Assembly: GCA_963170155.1 (NCBI GenBank)
Contig: CAUJGP010000024.1
Span: 407,999 to 471,998 of the forward strand
Reading direction: 5' to 3'
Source: Bdellovibrionota bacterium
Lineage (GTDB): Bacteria > Bdellovibrionota > Bdellovibrionia > Bdellovibrionales > Bdellovibrionaceae
Length of the DNA: 64,000 nt
Both the position numbers and the translations under genes were made by a program. Positions within the stretch are counted from its first letter, which is position 1. Every line of letters starts with the position of its first letter. Of this stretch, positions 9,314-18,022 are shown one piece after another. A model generated the notes under the pieces. It was not told the origin of the DNA. It saw only the letters and a program-made list of their open reading frames with translations, and made no database searches.

Positions 9314-12124
9314 AACCAGAAAATTATAAAAGCGGTCGCTGATAAATTAGCACATACTGCTGTTGGAGCTGTCGTGTTTGTCGGTATAGCCGACACACTC
9401 ATTGTGTATCCCATTGTCAATAAAGGATGGGTGGCTTTGGTGGATGGGCCGCAAATGCGCGATACATCTAAACAGATGGAGTCGGATTTGTGGAATTTGA
9501 AATTGAAACAATGGAGCGACCAGGAAATTTTAAACTCTCAAGATTCTGAAAGCGTCTGTATTAAAAATGAACACACTGGAAGCTTAGAGTGTTTTTATGG
9601 TTTCCCCGCGAAAATGCATCATTTTCGAAAGTTGATGACTCAGTGGAGGCAGAAGCATATGGAGTCTGCTCAAATGTCTCATCAGGCATGGAACATGAAG
9701 TTTTCAAAAATGACCTCTGCTTACGAAGGGGCTTATCACACCTATAATAGGGTTTTAACCGATATCCTCACATTTCAAAAACAAAAAGAACAGGGCCTTG
9801 ATACTTCAATGCAACACACGGATCAGTATTTTGGAGTAAAACCTCTTGAATATAAAGCAATGGATATGTTTTCTCTCGAAGGCTTTAGGTCTGAAACAGA
9901 AGAAAATCGAAAGTCATACATTCAGGATTGGAGAAATTCCGCGCAGAAAATCAAGAAAGATCTAGCCGCTTATCGAGAAAAAGAAAAAAACAACGTTCTT
10001 CCTCGAGAACTTCAAACATTGGAATTGATTTCTTCGTATTGGAACCCGCGCGAAGCTGCTGAAAATATCAAGCAGATAAAAGCGTTTCTGGAAGGGAAAC
10101 CTCAGTCGCCTGGAGTGAGAGTGGAGAATCTGAAGTCCATTTGCAAAGATCAATTTCGAATGAATGAGCAAATTTTTAGAAAACTAGTTAATAAATCTGT
10201 CGAACAAAGGACAAGCACTGAAACATTGAAAATCAAAGAATGTTATGAGCATTGGGTGGCGAAAGAGACTATGAGCTTTCTTGAAGGCACCAAGCTTTAT
10301 TCAAAATTGATCAATGAAAAGAACGGTTTTAAAAGCCTACCAAGTTCAAGCCAATTTATTATATATAACATAAAAAAATCTATGAGCGCAGCCACTGCGC
10401 ACCTTGTGGATTGGCAAGAAGTAAAATTATTTACGCCCGATCAATTTTTGGATGCGCCCGATGCTGCAAAATTACTTCAGGTTGAAAGAGTTAAAAAAAC
10501 GGCTCGGTGGATTAAAGATGAAATTTCAAGTCTACAAAAAAATGGGCAAAGAATGAATGCTGATCTCAAAAAAATAGAAAAAGTGGGTCAGCTTTTGGAT
10601 CTCACTGAAGAGTCCTCGATGGAAACAACGATTAATGATCTTTTGTCAGGAACATTGAAGCCAGGAAAAATTCCTTTGTTAAGAAGAGCTCTTCATCGTT
10701 TTGGTTCAGATAGTTTACCTATTTTAGGACGTCTGAATGGTCAAATTTCTCAAATTGAATTTGATAGAATTCTCGACAGCTTGCTGGAAAATAACATTAA
10801 AGAAATTATCGAAAGTCGCTCTTATTGGAGAGCGCAAAAAGAAGCAAAAACGATAAAAGGTTTGGATGAGCTTTTTGTATTGATGAAGCCTAAGAGTGTT
10901 CATCAGGATTCCGCAGCAGGTCGATTAGTAGCTAAGTTAAAAGAGAACATAGGATTTGTAAGGCCGATCAAAGAGAAGGGACGGGCCTACATGAAAAATT
11001 TTGAAGTCCATTCTATGTATACCAGATATTACGACATGATCGATTATCCCAAAAAACCAGGGCGTTATCCTTTGGAAACCCCAGCTGAATATTTTGTTTA
11101 TCAAATGATTTGTGGACCAGATCCAGAAATTGGCGAGTCTTTAATTAAAAAGAGTTTTATTGGTTATGATACATTTATTCCTCCTAAAATTCGCTCGATT
11201 GATCATTCAATGAATCATTTTTGCAATTCTTCATACTTTGATGCCTTTGCTGGAGCATCGAACAAAACAATGTATACGGATGCATTTCAAGTTCTAACGA
11301 CGAAGGGTGAAAAAAAATCTTACACTGGTGTATTGGAATATCTGGCAGACAATATACGGACAAGGGTGCTGGATTTTAATACGATGTCAAATAACCTCTC
11401 TCTGTGGTGGGACTCTGAGGTTTCACCTCAATTGAATACTTTTTTTAATTCCTACTCTAAAGATTATGTAGAGGTTATAAAAAGTTTAGAACAATCTCTG
11501 ACGAAAAGTGGAGACCTTCACGGCTCCAATCCCATTTCTGAGAGTCCAATTATGTCTCTTAAACAAGAGGCAAAATTCTATTTAACAATTCTTAATGAAA
11601 TGATGAATGACTTAGGTAAACAAAAAAATATTGCATCTACTTACCCTGAACAAAACCTTTCTCATCGTCAACGTGTTTACCCTGAAGCTCCTCTTATGGA
11701 TCATTTTCCTGATGGAAGGCGGTCTTTATTTAAAGCTTTAAGATTATCCCCTCAAGTTTTTGATCTGGAAGCATTGGCGAGTGAAACGGCTAATACGACC
11801 GAAAAGAAACTGAATGGCGTTGCTTTACCAATTATGAAGTATGACCAATCGCTTACGGAGATTACCGATCTCTTTTTCAAACCCTCCAATCAAAATATTT
11901 CGAAGTTATCGAAAGTGTATGAAGATTCCCTGAATAAATTTGAAGTGCTATTTCAGGAAATAGAAAGTCTGACGGCACCGGAACATTGGCAGGGTTTAAC
12001 AATCCAACAGAGAGAAATCATCACTCAATGCTTAAAAGGGCTTAAAGATATTCAAATGGAGCTGAGAGGTTATCAGTTATTTGTCACTTTGTTGAATTAT
12101 AAAACACCGAGTTTTGGTGAGTGA
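9314..12124 (+). CDS. C-terminal part of the interrupted large protein
   Basis: Open in the same frame as the upstream gene from directly after the TGA. The first possible restart is GTG 9374, preceded by GGAG (9365-9368) at five bases, which would give 916 residues but would begin inside a hydrophobic helix (AVVFVGIADTLIVYPIV). The remaining 870 residues are soluble, largely helical and charged, with four or more cysteines, and probably face the periplasm or exterior. No known domain was recognised. The mature reading is likely one protein with a membrane-embedded front and a large helical rear. Confidence 0.6.
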   Translation, partial: NQKIIKAVADKLAHTAVGAVVFVGIADTLIVYPIVNKGWVALVDGPQMRDTSKQMESDLWNLKLKQWSDQEILNSQDSESVCIKNEHTGSLECFYGFPAKMHHFRKLMTQWRQKHMESAQMSHQAWNMKFSKMTSAYEGAYHTYNRVLTDILTFQKQKEQGLDTSMQHTDQYFGVKPLEYKAMDMFSLEGFRSETEENRKSYIQDWRNSAQKIKKDLAAYREKEKNNVLPRELQTLELISSYWNPREAAENIKQIKAFLEGKPQSPGVRVENLKSICKDQFRMNEQIFRKLVNKSVEQRTSTETLKIKECYEHWVAKETMSFLEGTKLYSKLINEKNGFKSLPSSSQFIIYNIKKSMSAATAHLVDWQEVKLFTPDQFLDAPDAAKLLQVERVKKTARWIKDEISSLQKNGQRMNADLKKIEKVGQLLDLTEESSMETTINDLLSGTLKPGKIPLLRRALHRFGSDSLPILGRLNGQISQIEFDRILDSLLENNIKEIIESRSYWRAQKEAKTIKGLDELFVLMKPKSVHQDSAAGRLVAKLKENIGFVRPIKEKGRAYMKNFEVHSMYTRYYDMIDYPKKPGRYPLETPAEYFVYQMICGPDPEIGESLIKKSFIGYDTFIPPKIRSIDHSMNHFCNSSYFDAFAGASNKTMYTDAFQVLTTKGEKKSYTGVLEYLADNIRTRVLDFNTMSNNLSLWWDSEVSPQLNTFFNSYSKDYVEVIKSLEQSLTKSGDLHGSNPISESPIMSLKQEAKFYLTILNEMMNDLGKQKNIASTYPEQNLSHRQRVYPEAPLMDHFPDGRRSLFKALRLSPQVFDLEALASETANTTEKKLNGVALPIMKYDQSLTEITDLFFKPSNQNISKLSKVYEDSLNKFEVLFQEIESLTAPEHWQGLTIQQREIITQCLKGLKDIQMELRGYQLFVTLLNYKTPSFGE

Positions 12125-12175
12125 TTGATGGTCTTAAACATGAAGACAAAGAGACAATAATCATTCAGCTTTAAA

Positions 12176-12204
12176 TAGTTAATTTTATTAGCAAAAATTA
12201 ACTA
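12176..12204 (+). terminator. AT-rich inverted repeat after the large gene
   Basis: TAGTTAATTTT (12176-12186) pairs perfectly with AAAATTAACTA (12194-12204) over a seven-base loop, about 50 bases after the stop at 12124. It could be a weak terminator or an operator for the next gene. There is no long T-run, so the terminator reading is uncertain. Confidence 0.35.
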
Positions 12205-12313
12205 TAAAAAACACTGACTATGTTTTTTGAGATGAATGAACAAATAGTGAAGTGGAATGGAATTTGAAAGAAAACAATCAAGACTATAGAGATTCAATAA
12301 ATAAGGAGTTATT

Positions 12314-12967
12314 ATGAAGCAAAAGCAATTTATTATAGGTATGGTCACTGCTGTGACTATTTTTGCTCAAGGAAGTTTTGGGCAAAAAAATAATAGTTAT
12401 AAGCCTGTAAAACCCACAGAAAGCAGTATCGGGAATCTTTCAAAAGAACACCACTTAAAGTTGAATGAAAGACTGAGTGATAAAGAATTAAAACTTTCTG
12501 CCTCTCAACAAGAGGTGCTAAGGCTAATAAAAAATCCTTCAGTCATTGATGGGTACATAAAACTTCTTGAGTCACAAAAAGTGCCAGACAATATTCGTGT
12601 GTCTTTAAGGCAATTATTGGATAAACAGAATGACAAAGAATTTAAAAATGAAGCGAATGAACTTATTGTACTGTTTTCAGAGGTTGGTTCATTGTTACAT
12701 GTGTCGATGGACGTCGCTGTTGAACGCATGAACCTTCTTTTCAAGTTCTTAGAAGTTTCAGCGAAGCATCCAGAATATTATAAAGAAAATAAAGAACTTG
12801 ATGCCTCTAAGAGTAAAGATCAGAAAGGGCCAGGACCGGCTTCTTATGGAGAGCTTCTCACGTCTTTCAGAATGGAACTTCGAAATGGCCCACGACACCC
12901 AGCGGATATTCTTGTCAGTCTTTTGGGTAAAGAGAAAGCCAATGCTTTATTGAAATGCGAGGGATAA
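12314..12967 (+). CDS. Secreted protein of unknown function
   Basis: 217 residues with a signal peptide (cleavage near QGSFGQ, residue 24) and a helical, charged mature part. AAGGAG lies seven bases before the ATG, so the start is secure. No domain is recognised. It follows the large interrupted gene on the same strand and has its own spacer with a possible -10 element (TATAGA, 12285-12290). It may act with the large protein, but only position supports this. Confidence 0.6.
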   Translation: MKQKQFIIGMVTAVTIFAQGSFGQKNNSYKPVKPTESSIGNLSKEHHLKLNERLSDKELKLSASQQEVLRLIKNPSVIDGYIKLLESQKVPDNIRVSLRQLLDKQNDKEFKNEANELIVLFSEVGSLLHVSMDVAVERMNLLFKFLEVSAKHPEYYKENKELDASKSKDQKGPGPASYGELLTSFRMELRNGPRHPADILVSLLGKEKANALLKCEG

Positions 12968-13027
12968 AATAAATAAAATTGCAGCGATGTATTTTATTTA
13001 CAGTCACTACTTTTTAAAAATGATTTG

Positions 13028-13061
13028 ATTTGGATGCCATATAAAGATGTGGCATCCAAAT
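13028..13061 (+). terminator. Probable terminator hairpin
   Basis: ATTTGGATGCCA (13028-13039) pairs perfectly over 12 bases with TGGCATCCAAAT (13050-13061) around a ten-base loop. It lies about 60 bases after the stop of the secreted protein gene. The poly-T tail is poor, so termination is likely but not certain. Confidence 0.5.
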
Positions 13062-13254
13062 TTCAAAATGGAGAATAAATATTGTTTTTTTCTCCATGAG
13101 ACCAATGGCCTTTTCAAATTTCACCTTTTTTGTTCTAGATCACCGATACTTTGCTGAGCTTAAAGCTCATCATGTCCAGGCTCACAAGGTGAGTCCATCT
13201 TCAATATATAAGTTTTAAAGCTCATTTTAGCTCATTCACCCATTATTTAGAAAC

Positions 13255-13283
13255 TTGCTTTATGCGCCTAAAAGGCATACAAT
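13255..13283 (+). promoter_or_regulatory. Toxin-antitoxin promoter with embedded palindrome; predicts a leaderless mRNA
   Basis: TTGCTT (13255-13260) and TACAAT (13278-13283) are 17 bases apart, a good sigma-70-type promoter. The spacer holds an imperfect inverted repeat (TATGCGCCT against AGGCATA), suited to repression by the antitoxin. The toxin ATG begins at 13290, only six bases after the -10 box, so transcription would start at or next to the start codon. Confidence 0.55.
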
Positions 13284-13289
13284 GGGTTC

Positions 13290-13568
13290 ATGAAGGTTGC
13301 GTGGAAACCCGAGAAAAATGAATGGCTTAAAAAGGAGAGGGATCTTTCCTTTGAAAAAATTGAAGAAGCCATTACTTCTGGGCGATTCATCGCTGTTCTA
13401 GAAAATAAAAATCATAAGAATCAAGTAATTCTCGTTGTCGAGATAGATGGATATGTGATTGCTGTTCCAGCTCTGATAAAAACAAGGGTTATTTTCTTTA
13501 TGACTGCCTACCCTTCGAGTATGCTCACAAAGAAGTATGGGAGAAAAAATGAACGCAAAAAAAATTAA
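13290..13568 (+). CDS. BrnT-like type II toxin
   Basis: 92 residues resembling the BrnT/RelE-like fold family of ribosome-dependent RNases: an N-terminal W-x-P-E-K-N-E-W-L pattern, a central beta section (QVILVVEIDGYVIAVP), and a basic end (SSMLTKKYGRK). It directly precedes and overlaps an RHH-type antitoxin gene, the usual BrnT-BrnA order. No Shine-Dalgarno site precedes the ATG, in keeping with a leaderless transcript. The family call rests on pattern and context; toxicity is inferred. Confidence 0.72.
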   Translation: MKVAWKPEKNEWLKKERDLSFEKIEEAITSGRFIAVLENKNHKNQVILVVEIDGYVIAVPALIKTRVIFFMTAYPSSMLTKKYGRKNERKKN

Positions 13569-13899
13569 AAGAACGCTGGCTCTTACTCCTGAAGAGTTAA
13601 GTCTGGAAAAAGAAATTGGAGCTGGTGAGTGGACCGAAGCTCCGACAAGCCTCAAGCGCGAAATCATAGCCAATCTACAAGAAAGCGTTGCTAAAAGGAA
13701 CCGTGAGGCGCGAGTTAACATTCGCATGACTCCCGAAACGCTGGAGCTAATTCAAAAAATGGCAGCTAAAGAAGGCATTGGTTATCAAACTCTCATGGGG
13801 AGCGTTCTTCACAAGTACGCACACGGACTTTTTATCGGAATCGAGGACGTGAAAAAAGTTGTAACATCGCTGAACTTAAAAAAAGCGAGTTCGAAGTAA
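13549..13899 (+). CDS. BrnA/CopG-like antitoxin
   Basis: 116 residues from ATG 13549, which has GGGAG five bases upstream; an in-frame ATG at 13537 lacks a good site. The middle contains a ribbon-helix-helix domain (ARVNIRMTPETLELIQKMA, then GIGYQTLMGSVLHKYAHG) typical of antitoxins that bind operator DNA. The N-terminal part is acidic and probably wraps the toxin. It overlaps the toxin gene by 20 bases. Autoregulation through the palindromic promoter upstream is likely. Confidence 0.75.
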   Translation: MNAKKIKRTLALTPEELSLEKEIGAGEWTEAPTSLKREIIANLQESVAKRNREARVNIRMTPETLELIQKMAAKEGIGYQTLMGSVLHKYAHGLFIGIEDVKKVVTSLNLKKASSK

Positions 13900-13918
13900 A
13901 ATAAAAAAAGACAGTGTT

Positions 13919-14515
13919 TTATTTCTTGCGACGCGATTCTTTATTTTTCAGTTCAACTTCAATTTTAAGCATGTGGCGGTTGATTGCCTCGCCGACGATG
14001 CTTCCCACCTTTCTCACGTCTTGAGCTAGAGTACGAGCCGACCGCTCATGAAAATTAAAATTATCCAATTCCATTTTAATTTCTCGTTGAAGACGTGAAC
14101 TCGATAATTTTTTCTTTGGCTTTGCCTTTGACTCAAGCTTAGGTTCCACAACGGTCGTCTCAATTGGAGGCTCAATCGAAAAACTTTCCTTTTGGGTTAT
14201 CGGGATTAATGACAGTGCTCCACAGAGAACTCCTCTTAAATTCTGCGGGATTATTGCCCGAGGTAATTTCAATGGCATCGCTTTGTGCACAATGCGGGCG
14301 GCTTCTACTTCGGCCTCTATGAGTTCATCTATAACGAGGGAGAGAGGCTTTCTAGAAGTTACTAAGAGATAAAGAGCAAGTATGTTGGTTAAGAGAGACT
14401 TGATTGCATCTTCAGTTTGCTCTTCAACCTTCTCAGCGAATGGCCTTTGTCTCCATTCATTTTGTCTGCACAGTCGTTTTAAATTCCTGACGGGTAGTTG
14501 TCTGATTGGCTTCAT
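13919..14515 (-). CDS. Hypothetical protein
   Basis: 198 residues, not recognised. The N-terminal part is basic. A hydrophobic helix pair lies around residues 40-65 (SLLTNILALYLLVTS), followed by a Pro/Lys-rich linker near 120-140 and a charged helical C-terminus ending in RRKK. ATG 14515 follows AGGGAG at four bases; a TTG at 14518 is in frame. It converges with the antitoxin gene and may belong to the same accessory patch. Confidence 0.5.
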   Translation of the reverse strand: MKPIRQLPVRNLKRLCRQNEWRQRPFAEKVEEQTEDAIKSLLTNILALYLLVTSRKPLSLVIDELIEAEVEAARIVHKAMPLKLPRAIIPQNLRGVLCGALSLIPITQKESFSIEPPIETTVVEPKLESKAKPKKKLSSSRLQREIKMELDNFNFHERSARTLAQDVRKVGSIVGEAINRHMLKIEVELKNKESRRKK

Positions 14516-14518
14516 CAA

Positions 14519-14938
14519 TCTCCCTTCACTTATTGATTGGTGTGGGCATTGATTTTAACGGGTAAATTTCTTATTAAACACATACTGATAAGTGTGTGTT
14601 TGAGGGGTTTTAGCTAGGTAATTCAATCAAGTAGAAATTTAAATTTAGAGCTTAAACAAAAATAAAACTCTACTAGCCTGTACCATAAATCACAGCCAAA
14701 TCTATCATACTTGATATTAACATCAGTTATTTTCAACGGCTTGAAGGTAAAGATTTTCCGAGTGTCGGTTTAGATGTGATCGCAAAGCTGGCCCGTGCAC
14801 TTAAAGTAAAACCCGAGGAGTTTTTCGAAGATTAAAACTTCCCAAATCTCGCAAAAGAGCGGTCCTGGAAATCCTCGGTTATGAATCTCAGCACAAGTTT
14901 AAGCACACCTATCACATTAAGTTTAATGTCGGGGTGTA
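14519..14938. other. Intergenic region with decayed sequence
   Basis: This 420-base gap holds the remnant of an XRE regulator listed separately. The remaining DNA has no intact reading frame and no clear signal, and looks like decayed accessory sequence. Confidence 0.4.
14713..14835 (+). pseudogene. Remnant of an XRE-family helix-turn-helix regulator
   Basis: The frame encodes about 40 residues that read like the second half of an XRE domain: ISYFQRLEGKDFPSVGLD, then VIAKLARALKVKPEEFFED and a stop. This matches the usual pattern in which the recognition helix (S-x-x-x-R-x-E-x-G) is followed by L-x-x-I-A-x-A-L-x-V-x-P-x-x-L/F. The frame is closed by a stop at 14686 and contains no start codon, so the N-terminal half is missing. 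It is probably a broken gene left from a mobile or toxin-antitoxin module. Confidence 0.6.
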
Positions 14939-15316
14939 CTATTGGTTAGCATCTTTTTCATCTTCTCTTGATGTGGATTTAATAAGAGGATTCAGAGTTT
15001 CAGGCTTGATCGTGATAGGTGAGTAAGGCCATAGATTGCAACAGGCATTTTCATCGAAACTGGTGAGCTTCATTGAGCCAGCATTCAATGCCTCTGCATT
15101 GGGAGTAGAAAAAACTGCGGCAAGCTCTGTAGGTTCTCGTTTTTCTGCATTTAAATTAGGATCATTGGATGCCGCCCACGGATTATCCGTTGACGTTTTT
15201 CCATCTTTTGAAGCAATGGCAGGTGGTTTGTTGGAGTTTGAACTCTTTTCATTAGCGTTCACAGTTAATGCTGTTATTTGCATGAAGAAGATAAAAATTG
15301 TTAATAATATTCTCAT
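14939..15316 (-). CDS. Small secreted protein of unknown function
   Basis: 125 residues with a signal peptide (cleavage likely after VNA, residue 21) and a low-complexity, Asn/Ser/Lys-rich mature part with a vicinal cysteine pair (ENACCNLW). GAGAGG lies eight bases before the ATG. It follows the YD-repeat gene on the same strand and may be co-transcribed with it. An opposite-strand frame of 100 codons over the same DNA lacks comparable features and is ignored. Confidence 0.5.
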   Translation of the reverse strand: MRILLTIFIFFMQITALTVNANEKSSNSNKPPAIASKDGKTSTDNPWAASNDPNLNAEKREPTELAAVFSTPNAEALNAGSMKLTSFDENACCNLWPYSPITIKPETLNPLIKSTSREDEKDANQ

Positions 15317-15437
15317 TTTAAAAACCTCTCATCTGTGAATTTTATACCGTAACTTTATCATTCTAAAGGCCTTGTGAATTCATTTTAATCATCAAGTCCA
15401 TATCATGAGAAATGAGCGACGCTCCAATTTACTTTCG

Positions 15438-17087
15438 CTAGTTAAACACTTCTATAGTGGCAGGAGCAATAACATCAAGCAAATTGTTAAATGTACTAGC
15501 AACTTGTTTTGCAACGAGGGGACCGTCTGGACTTTCTGCTTTATCAATTTCACCATTATTTTTATAACTGATTCTTATGGTACCTAGCTGGGGGCGCGTT
15601 ACAATGGCCGGCTTCCCGAATTTTTCTTCATAAGTGATATTAACGATTTTTTTAGCTTGGTCTTCAATGGTTTTGATTCTTCCCTTGTTGTCATAAGTCA
15701 AATTCACAGTTTGGCCATCTGTATTTTTCGCAAAATCAAGGTTTCCTTTGGAGTCATATTTGAATTCAGAGATTCTTTCACTGACTTTTTTTCCTTTGTC
15801 GTTGAAAAAGGTAGTTTGTACTTTTCTGGTTTTACTGACTTTGGGATCGTACTCATAAACCATTTTAGAGAACGGAGTGGTTTTTTCCTTCAATAATCCG
15901 TTAGGATAATAGTCGAAGTCAAATCGTTCATTTCCTCGTCTGATCATGATAGGTTTTCCAAAAACTTCATGAAATCCAATTTCATTAGCGACTCCATTGG
16001 TGACAGTGAGAGTTTTCGCTAAGTAGGTGACGCCGTCTTTGCGAACTTTGTGAATGAATTCAAACTTAGTGTTATTAACGACTCTTTTATCACATTTTTT
16101 TTCAACGGTAGACCAATAGTGATTGATGGGGTCGTTTTTTGAAGATTCGTAGCTATAAGTTTCAATGCAATTGTTTCGATCTTTGTAGCTCATAACCCAA
16201 TCTTTAGTTTTATCATAAGTTAATTGAATATTGGTTTTATCAGGCCATGTTGCCATTGTCATATTATGGAGTTCATCATACGTGTATGTATAAATATTTC
16301 CCCAAGCGTTGTTCACCCATACTAAATTATCTAATTTTTCAAATTTATATTCTACGGTGATTCCACTAGGACCAGAGATCGTGGATAATTTTTTATTGGT
16401 GTTATATTTGAAGACAAGGCGACGACCATTGTTGTCAGCAATGTCTTTTAAGAGGGCACCATCGTAGGAGAGCCTTAAAAAATTATTGTTTTTGTCATGG
16501 ATCGCGATAAGCCGTCCTCTAAAATCAAAACGTTGAAAGGTGCCGTCAGCAAGCTGCCTTAAATAATAATCTTTTGTGAGTGTGATATTTTCAACTTCTT
16601 TACCATTGGCGTAATAAATAGCTCCCTCTTTGGCCTTAGAGGTGAGATTGTAGTTCAGCGCCATTTGAATTCGCAGTCTTGAATCCTGCAACAAATTTTT
16701 ACGAAGAGAGGCTAGGTATTCCTCGGAACGTTTGCTCTCGGCTTTGACTTTTTTAATGATTTCTTGAATTAAGAAATCAATATCTTTGGAGCCATAGTTT
16801 TTGGTGGTGTAAGTGATTTCAAGTCCCGCACCACATTCAAAAACCTTGAGGGTATTATCAGGGCTGATAATTAATTTCGTTTCGAACTCAGAACACCACC
16901 CATACCCGAAAATACCAACAAAAAGCGTACGACTATTATAGGTACGAAGGATTTTCATCTCATAACCGCCACCGGGAACTTTTAAGTCAGTCCATGAAGT
17001 TGAAAAATTGGCATTTTTCATATCAATAATGGCTTGAGAGTTAAGACTAAATAAAAATACTAAAAGTATGCCCGAAATCCATTTCAT
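15438..17087 (-). CDS. Secreted YD-repeat (RHS-like) protein
   Basis: 549 residues with a signal peptide (SLNSQA, residue 19). The N-terminal part has a DUF6531-like opening (PGGGYEMKILRTYNSRTL, FGYGWCSEFET). It is followed by YD repeats such as YDSKGNL, LTYDNKGRIKTIEDQ and ITYEEKFGKP. RHS proteins are normally larger and carry a toxic C-terminus; here the chain ends soon after the repeats, so it is probably a structural or surface protein. AGGAG lies eight bases before the ATG. It is directly downstream of the Tad-like genes, with a 27-base gap. Confidence 0.78.
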   Translation of the reverse strand: MKWISGILLVFLFSLNSQAIIDMKNANFSTSWTDLKVPGGGYEMKILRTYNSRTLFVGIFGYGWCSEFETKLIISPDNTLKVFECGAGLEITYTTKNYGSKDIDFLIQEIIKKVKAESKRSEEYLASLRKNLLQDSRLRIQMALNYNLTSKAKEGAIYYANGKEVENITLTKDYYLRQLADGTFQRFDFRGRLIAIHDKNNNFLRLSYDGALLKDIADNNGRRLVFKYNTNKKLSTISGPSGITVEYKFEKLDNLVWVNNAWGNIYTYTYDELHNMTMATWPDKTNIQLTYDKTKDWVMSYKDRNNCIETYSYESSKNDPINHYWSTVEKKCDKRVVNNTKFEFIHKVRKDGVTYLAKTLTVTNGVANEIGFHEVFGKPIMIRRGNERFDFDYYPNGLLKEKTTPFSKMVYEYDPKVSKTRKVQTTFFNDKGKKVSERISEFKYDSKGNLDFAKNTDGQTVNLTYDNKGRIKTIEDQAKKIVNITYEEKFGKPAIVTRPQLGTIRISYKNNGEIDKAESPDGPLVAKQVASTFNNLLDVIAPATIEVFN

Positions 17088-17114
17088 GACAATTCTCCTA
17101 AAACATGAGTCTAC

Positions 17115-17990
17115 TTACACCTTTATTGTAACAATGGATCGAATCATTAATCCACCAATAACTTGCAGGGTTAACATAAGAAATAACAGAGCAACACCTC
17201 TGGGATTTGTAAATAGAGGCTTGATATAGTTAGGGTCTAGAAAGGCAAAGCCCAACAAAATAATAAAGGGAACGGAGGTAATGATCAGTCCTTGCATCAT
17301 CCCTTGAGTTGTCATGGCTTGAATTTTCTTCTCTACTTTTTGGCGCTCTCGAATAGTAACAACTATGGTTTCAAAAGTTTCTCCCATGTTACCGCCGGTT
17401 TCTTTAAGAATATTGACAGCGGTCACGAACATCTGAACGTCGGGTCTAGGAATACGATAAGAAAGTTCTAATAAGGCTTCTTCTACGCTTCGTCCAATGC
17501 GAATTTGCGACAAAACTAAACCAAATTCCTGTGAAATGGGGTTCCCTAGATTGTCCACCACTCTTTCCATTGTTTGAGTAATGCTCAAGCCGGCCTTGAT
17601 TCCATTCGCCATGATCGTCAATCCATCCACCATCTGATCCACGAATAATGCCGCTCTTTTCTCTTGAAGTTGTCTCACATATAAAAGCGGCAAATTCCAA
17701 CCCATGATACCAATCACAGTTCCGATGGCTAAGCCTAACAAGACATTTGGCCAAGCAAGTAAGATACAAACGAAACCGAGGCCAAAGCTGAGAAGGTAAA
17801 TAAGAATTGTTATTTTCTTTTTGTCTATGTCGACAAACATGGCATCCATGCGCCGGAACATTTCATCTCTTTGACCAATACTTTTGGTGCCGAGCCAGGA
17901 TGTGAGCTTTGCTTCCCATTGGTAAATGAGAACAAAAATAAAAAAACCAAAGAGAGGTGTGGCAATCCAATCATTCATCAAAAAGCGCAT
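17115..17990 (-). CDS. tadB: TadB-like type II secretion F-domain membrane protein
   Basis: A 291-residue inner membrane protein of the flp/Tad secretion platform. Hydrophobic segments lie near residues 8-24, 62-100, 230-250 and 262-285, with the T2SSF domain between (DGLTIMANGIKAGLSITQTM, then ETGGNMGETFETI). It is 32 bases downstream of the CpaF-type ATPase gene, its expected partner. The second platform protein (TadC) is not next to it, and no pilin, prepilin peptidase or secretin is seen in the window. Confidence 0.85.
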   Translation of the reverse strand: MRFLMNDWIATPLFGFFIFVLIYQWEAKLTSWLGTKSIGQRDEMFRRMDAMFVDIDKKKITILIYLLSFGLGFVCILLAWPNVLLGLAIGTVIGIMGWNLPLLYVRQLQEKRAALFVDQMVDGLTIMANGIKAGLSITQTMERVVDNLGNPISQEFGLVLSQIRIGRSVEEALLELSYRIPRPDVQMFVTAVNILKETGGNMGETFETIVVTIRERQKVEKKIQAMTTQGMMQGLIITSVPFIILLGFAFLDPNYIKPLFTNPRGVALLFLMLTLQVIGGLMIRSIVTIKV

Positions 17991-18022
17991 GACAACAATC
18001 TCCTATCCATTTCTCTTCTCAT

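Larger units (their letters stand above)
12968..13289. other. Intergenic region ahead of the toxin-antitoxin pair
   Basis: This 320-base gap contains a perfect hairpin at 13028-13061, a small palindrome TGAGCTTAAAGCTCA at 13155-13169, and two direct copies of AGCTCATT at 13219-13226 and 13229-13236. It ends with the toxin-antitoxin promoter. The AGCTCA copies upstream of the promoter are candidate binding sites for the RHH antitoxin. Confidence 0.45.

Noticed and set aside
9311..9345. Selenocysteine insertion at the in-frame TGA
   Set aside because: The only nearby stem (AGCG-GT-CGCT at 9331-9340) has too small a loop, and the surrounding protein is not a known selenoprotein type.
15036..15338. 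A plus-strand 100-codon frame opposite the small secreted protein gene
   Set aside because: The minus-strand gene has a signal peptide and a good ribosome site; the plus frame has neither.
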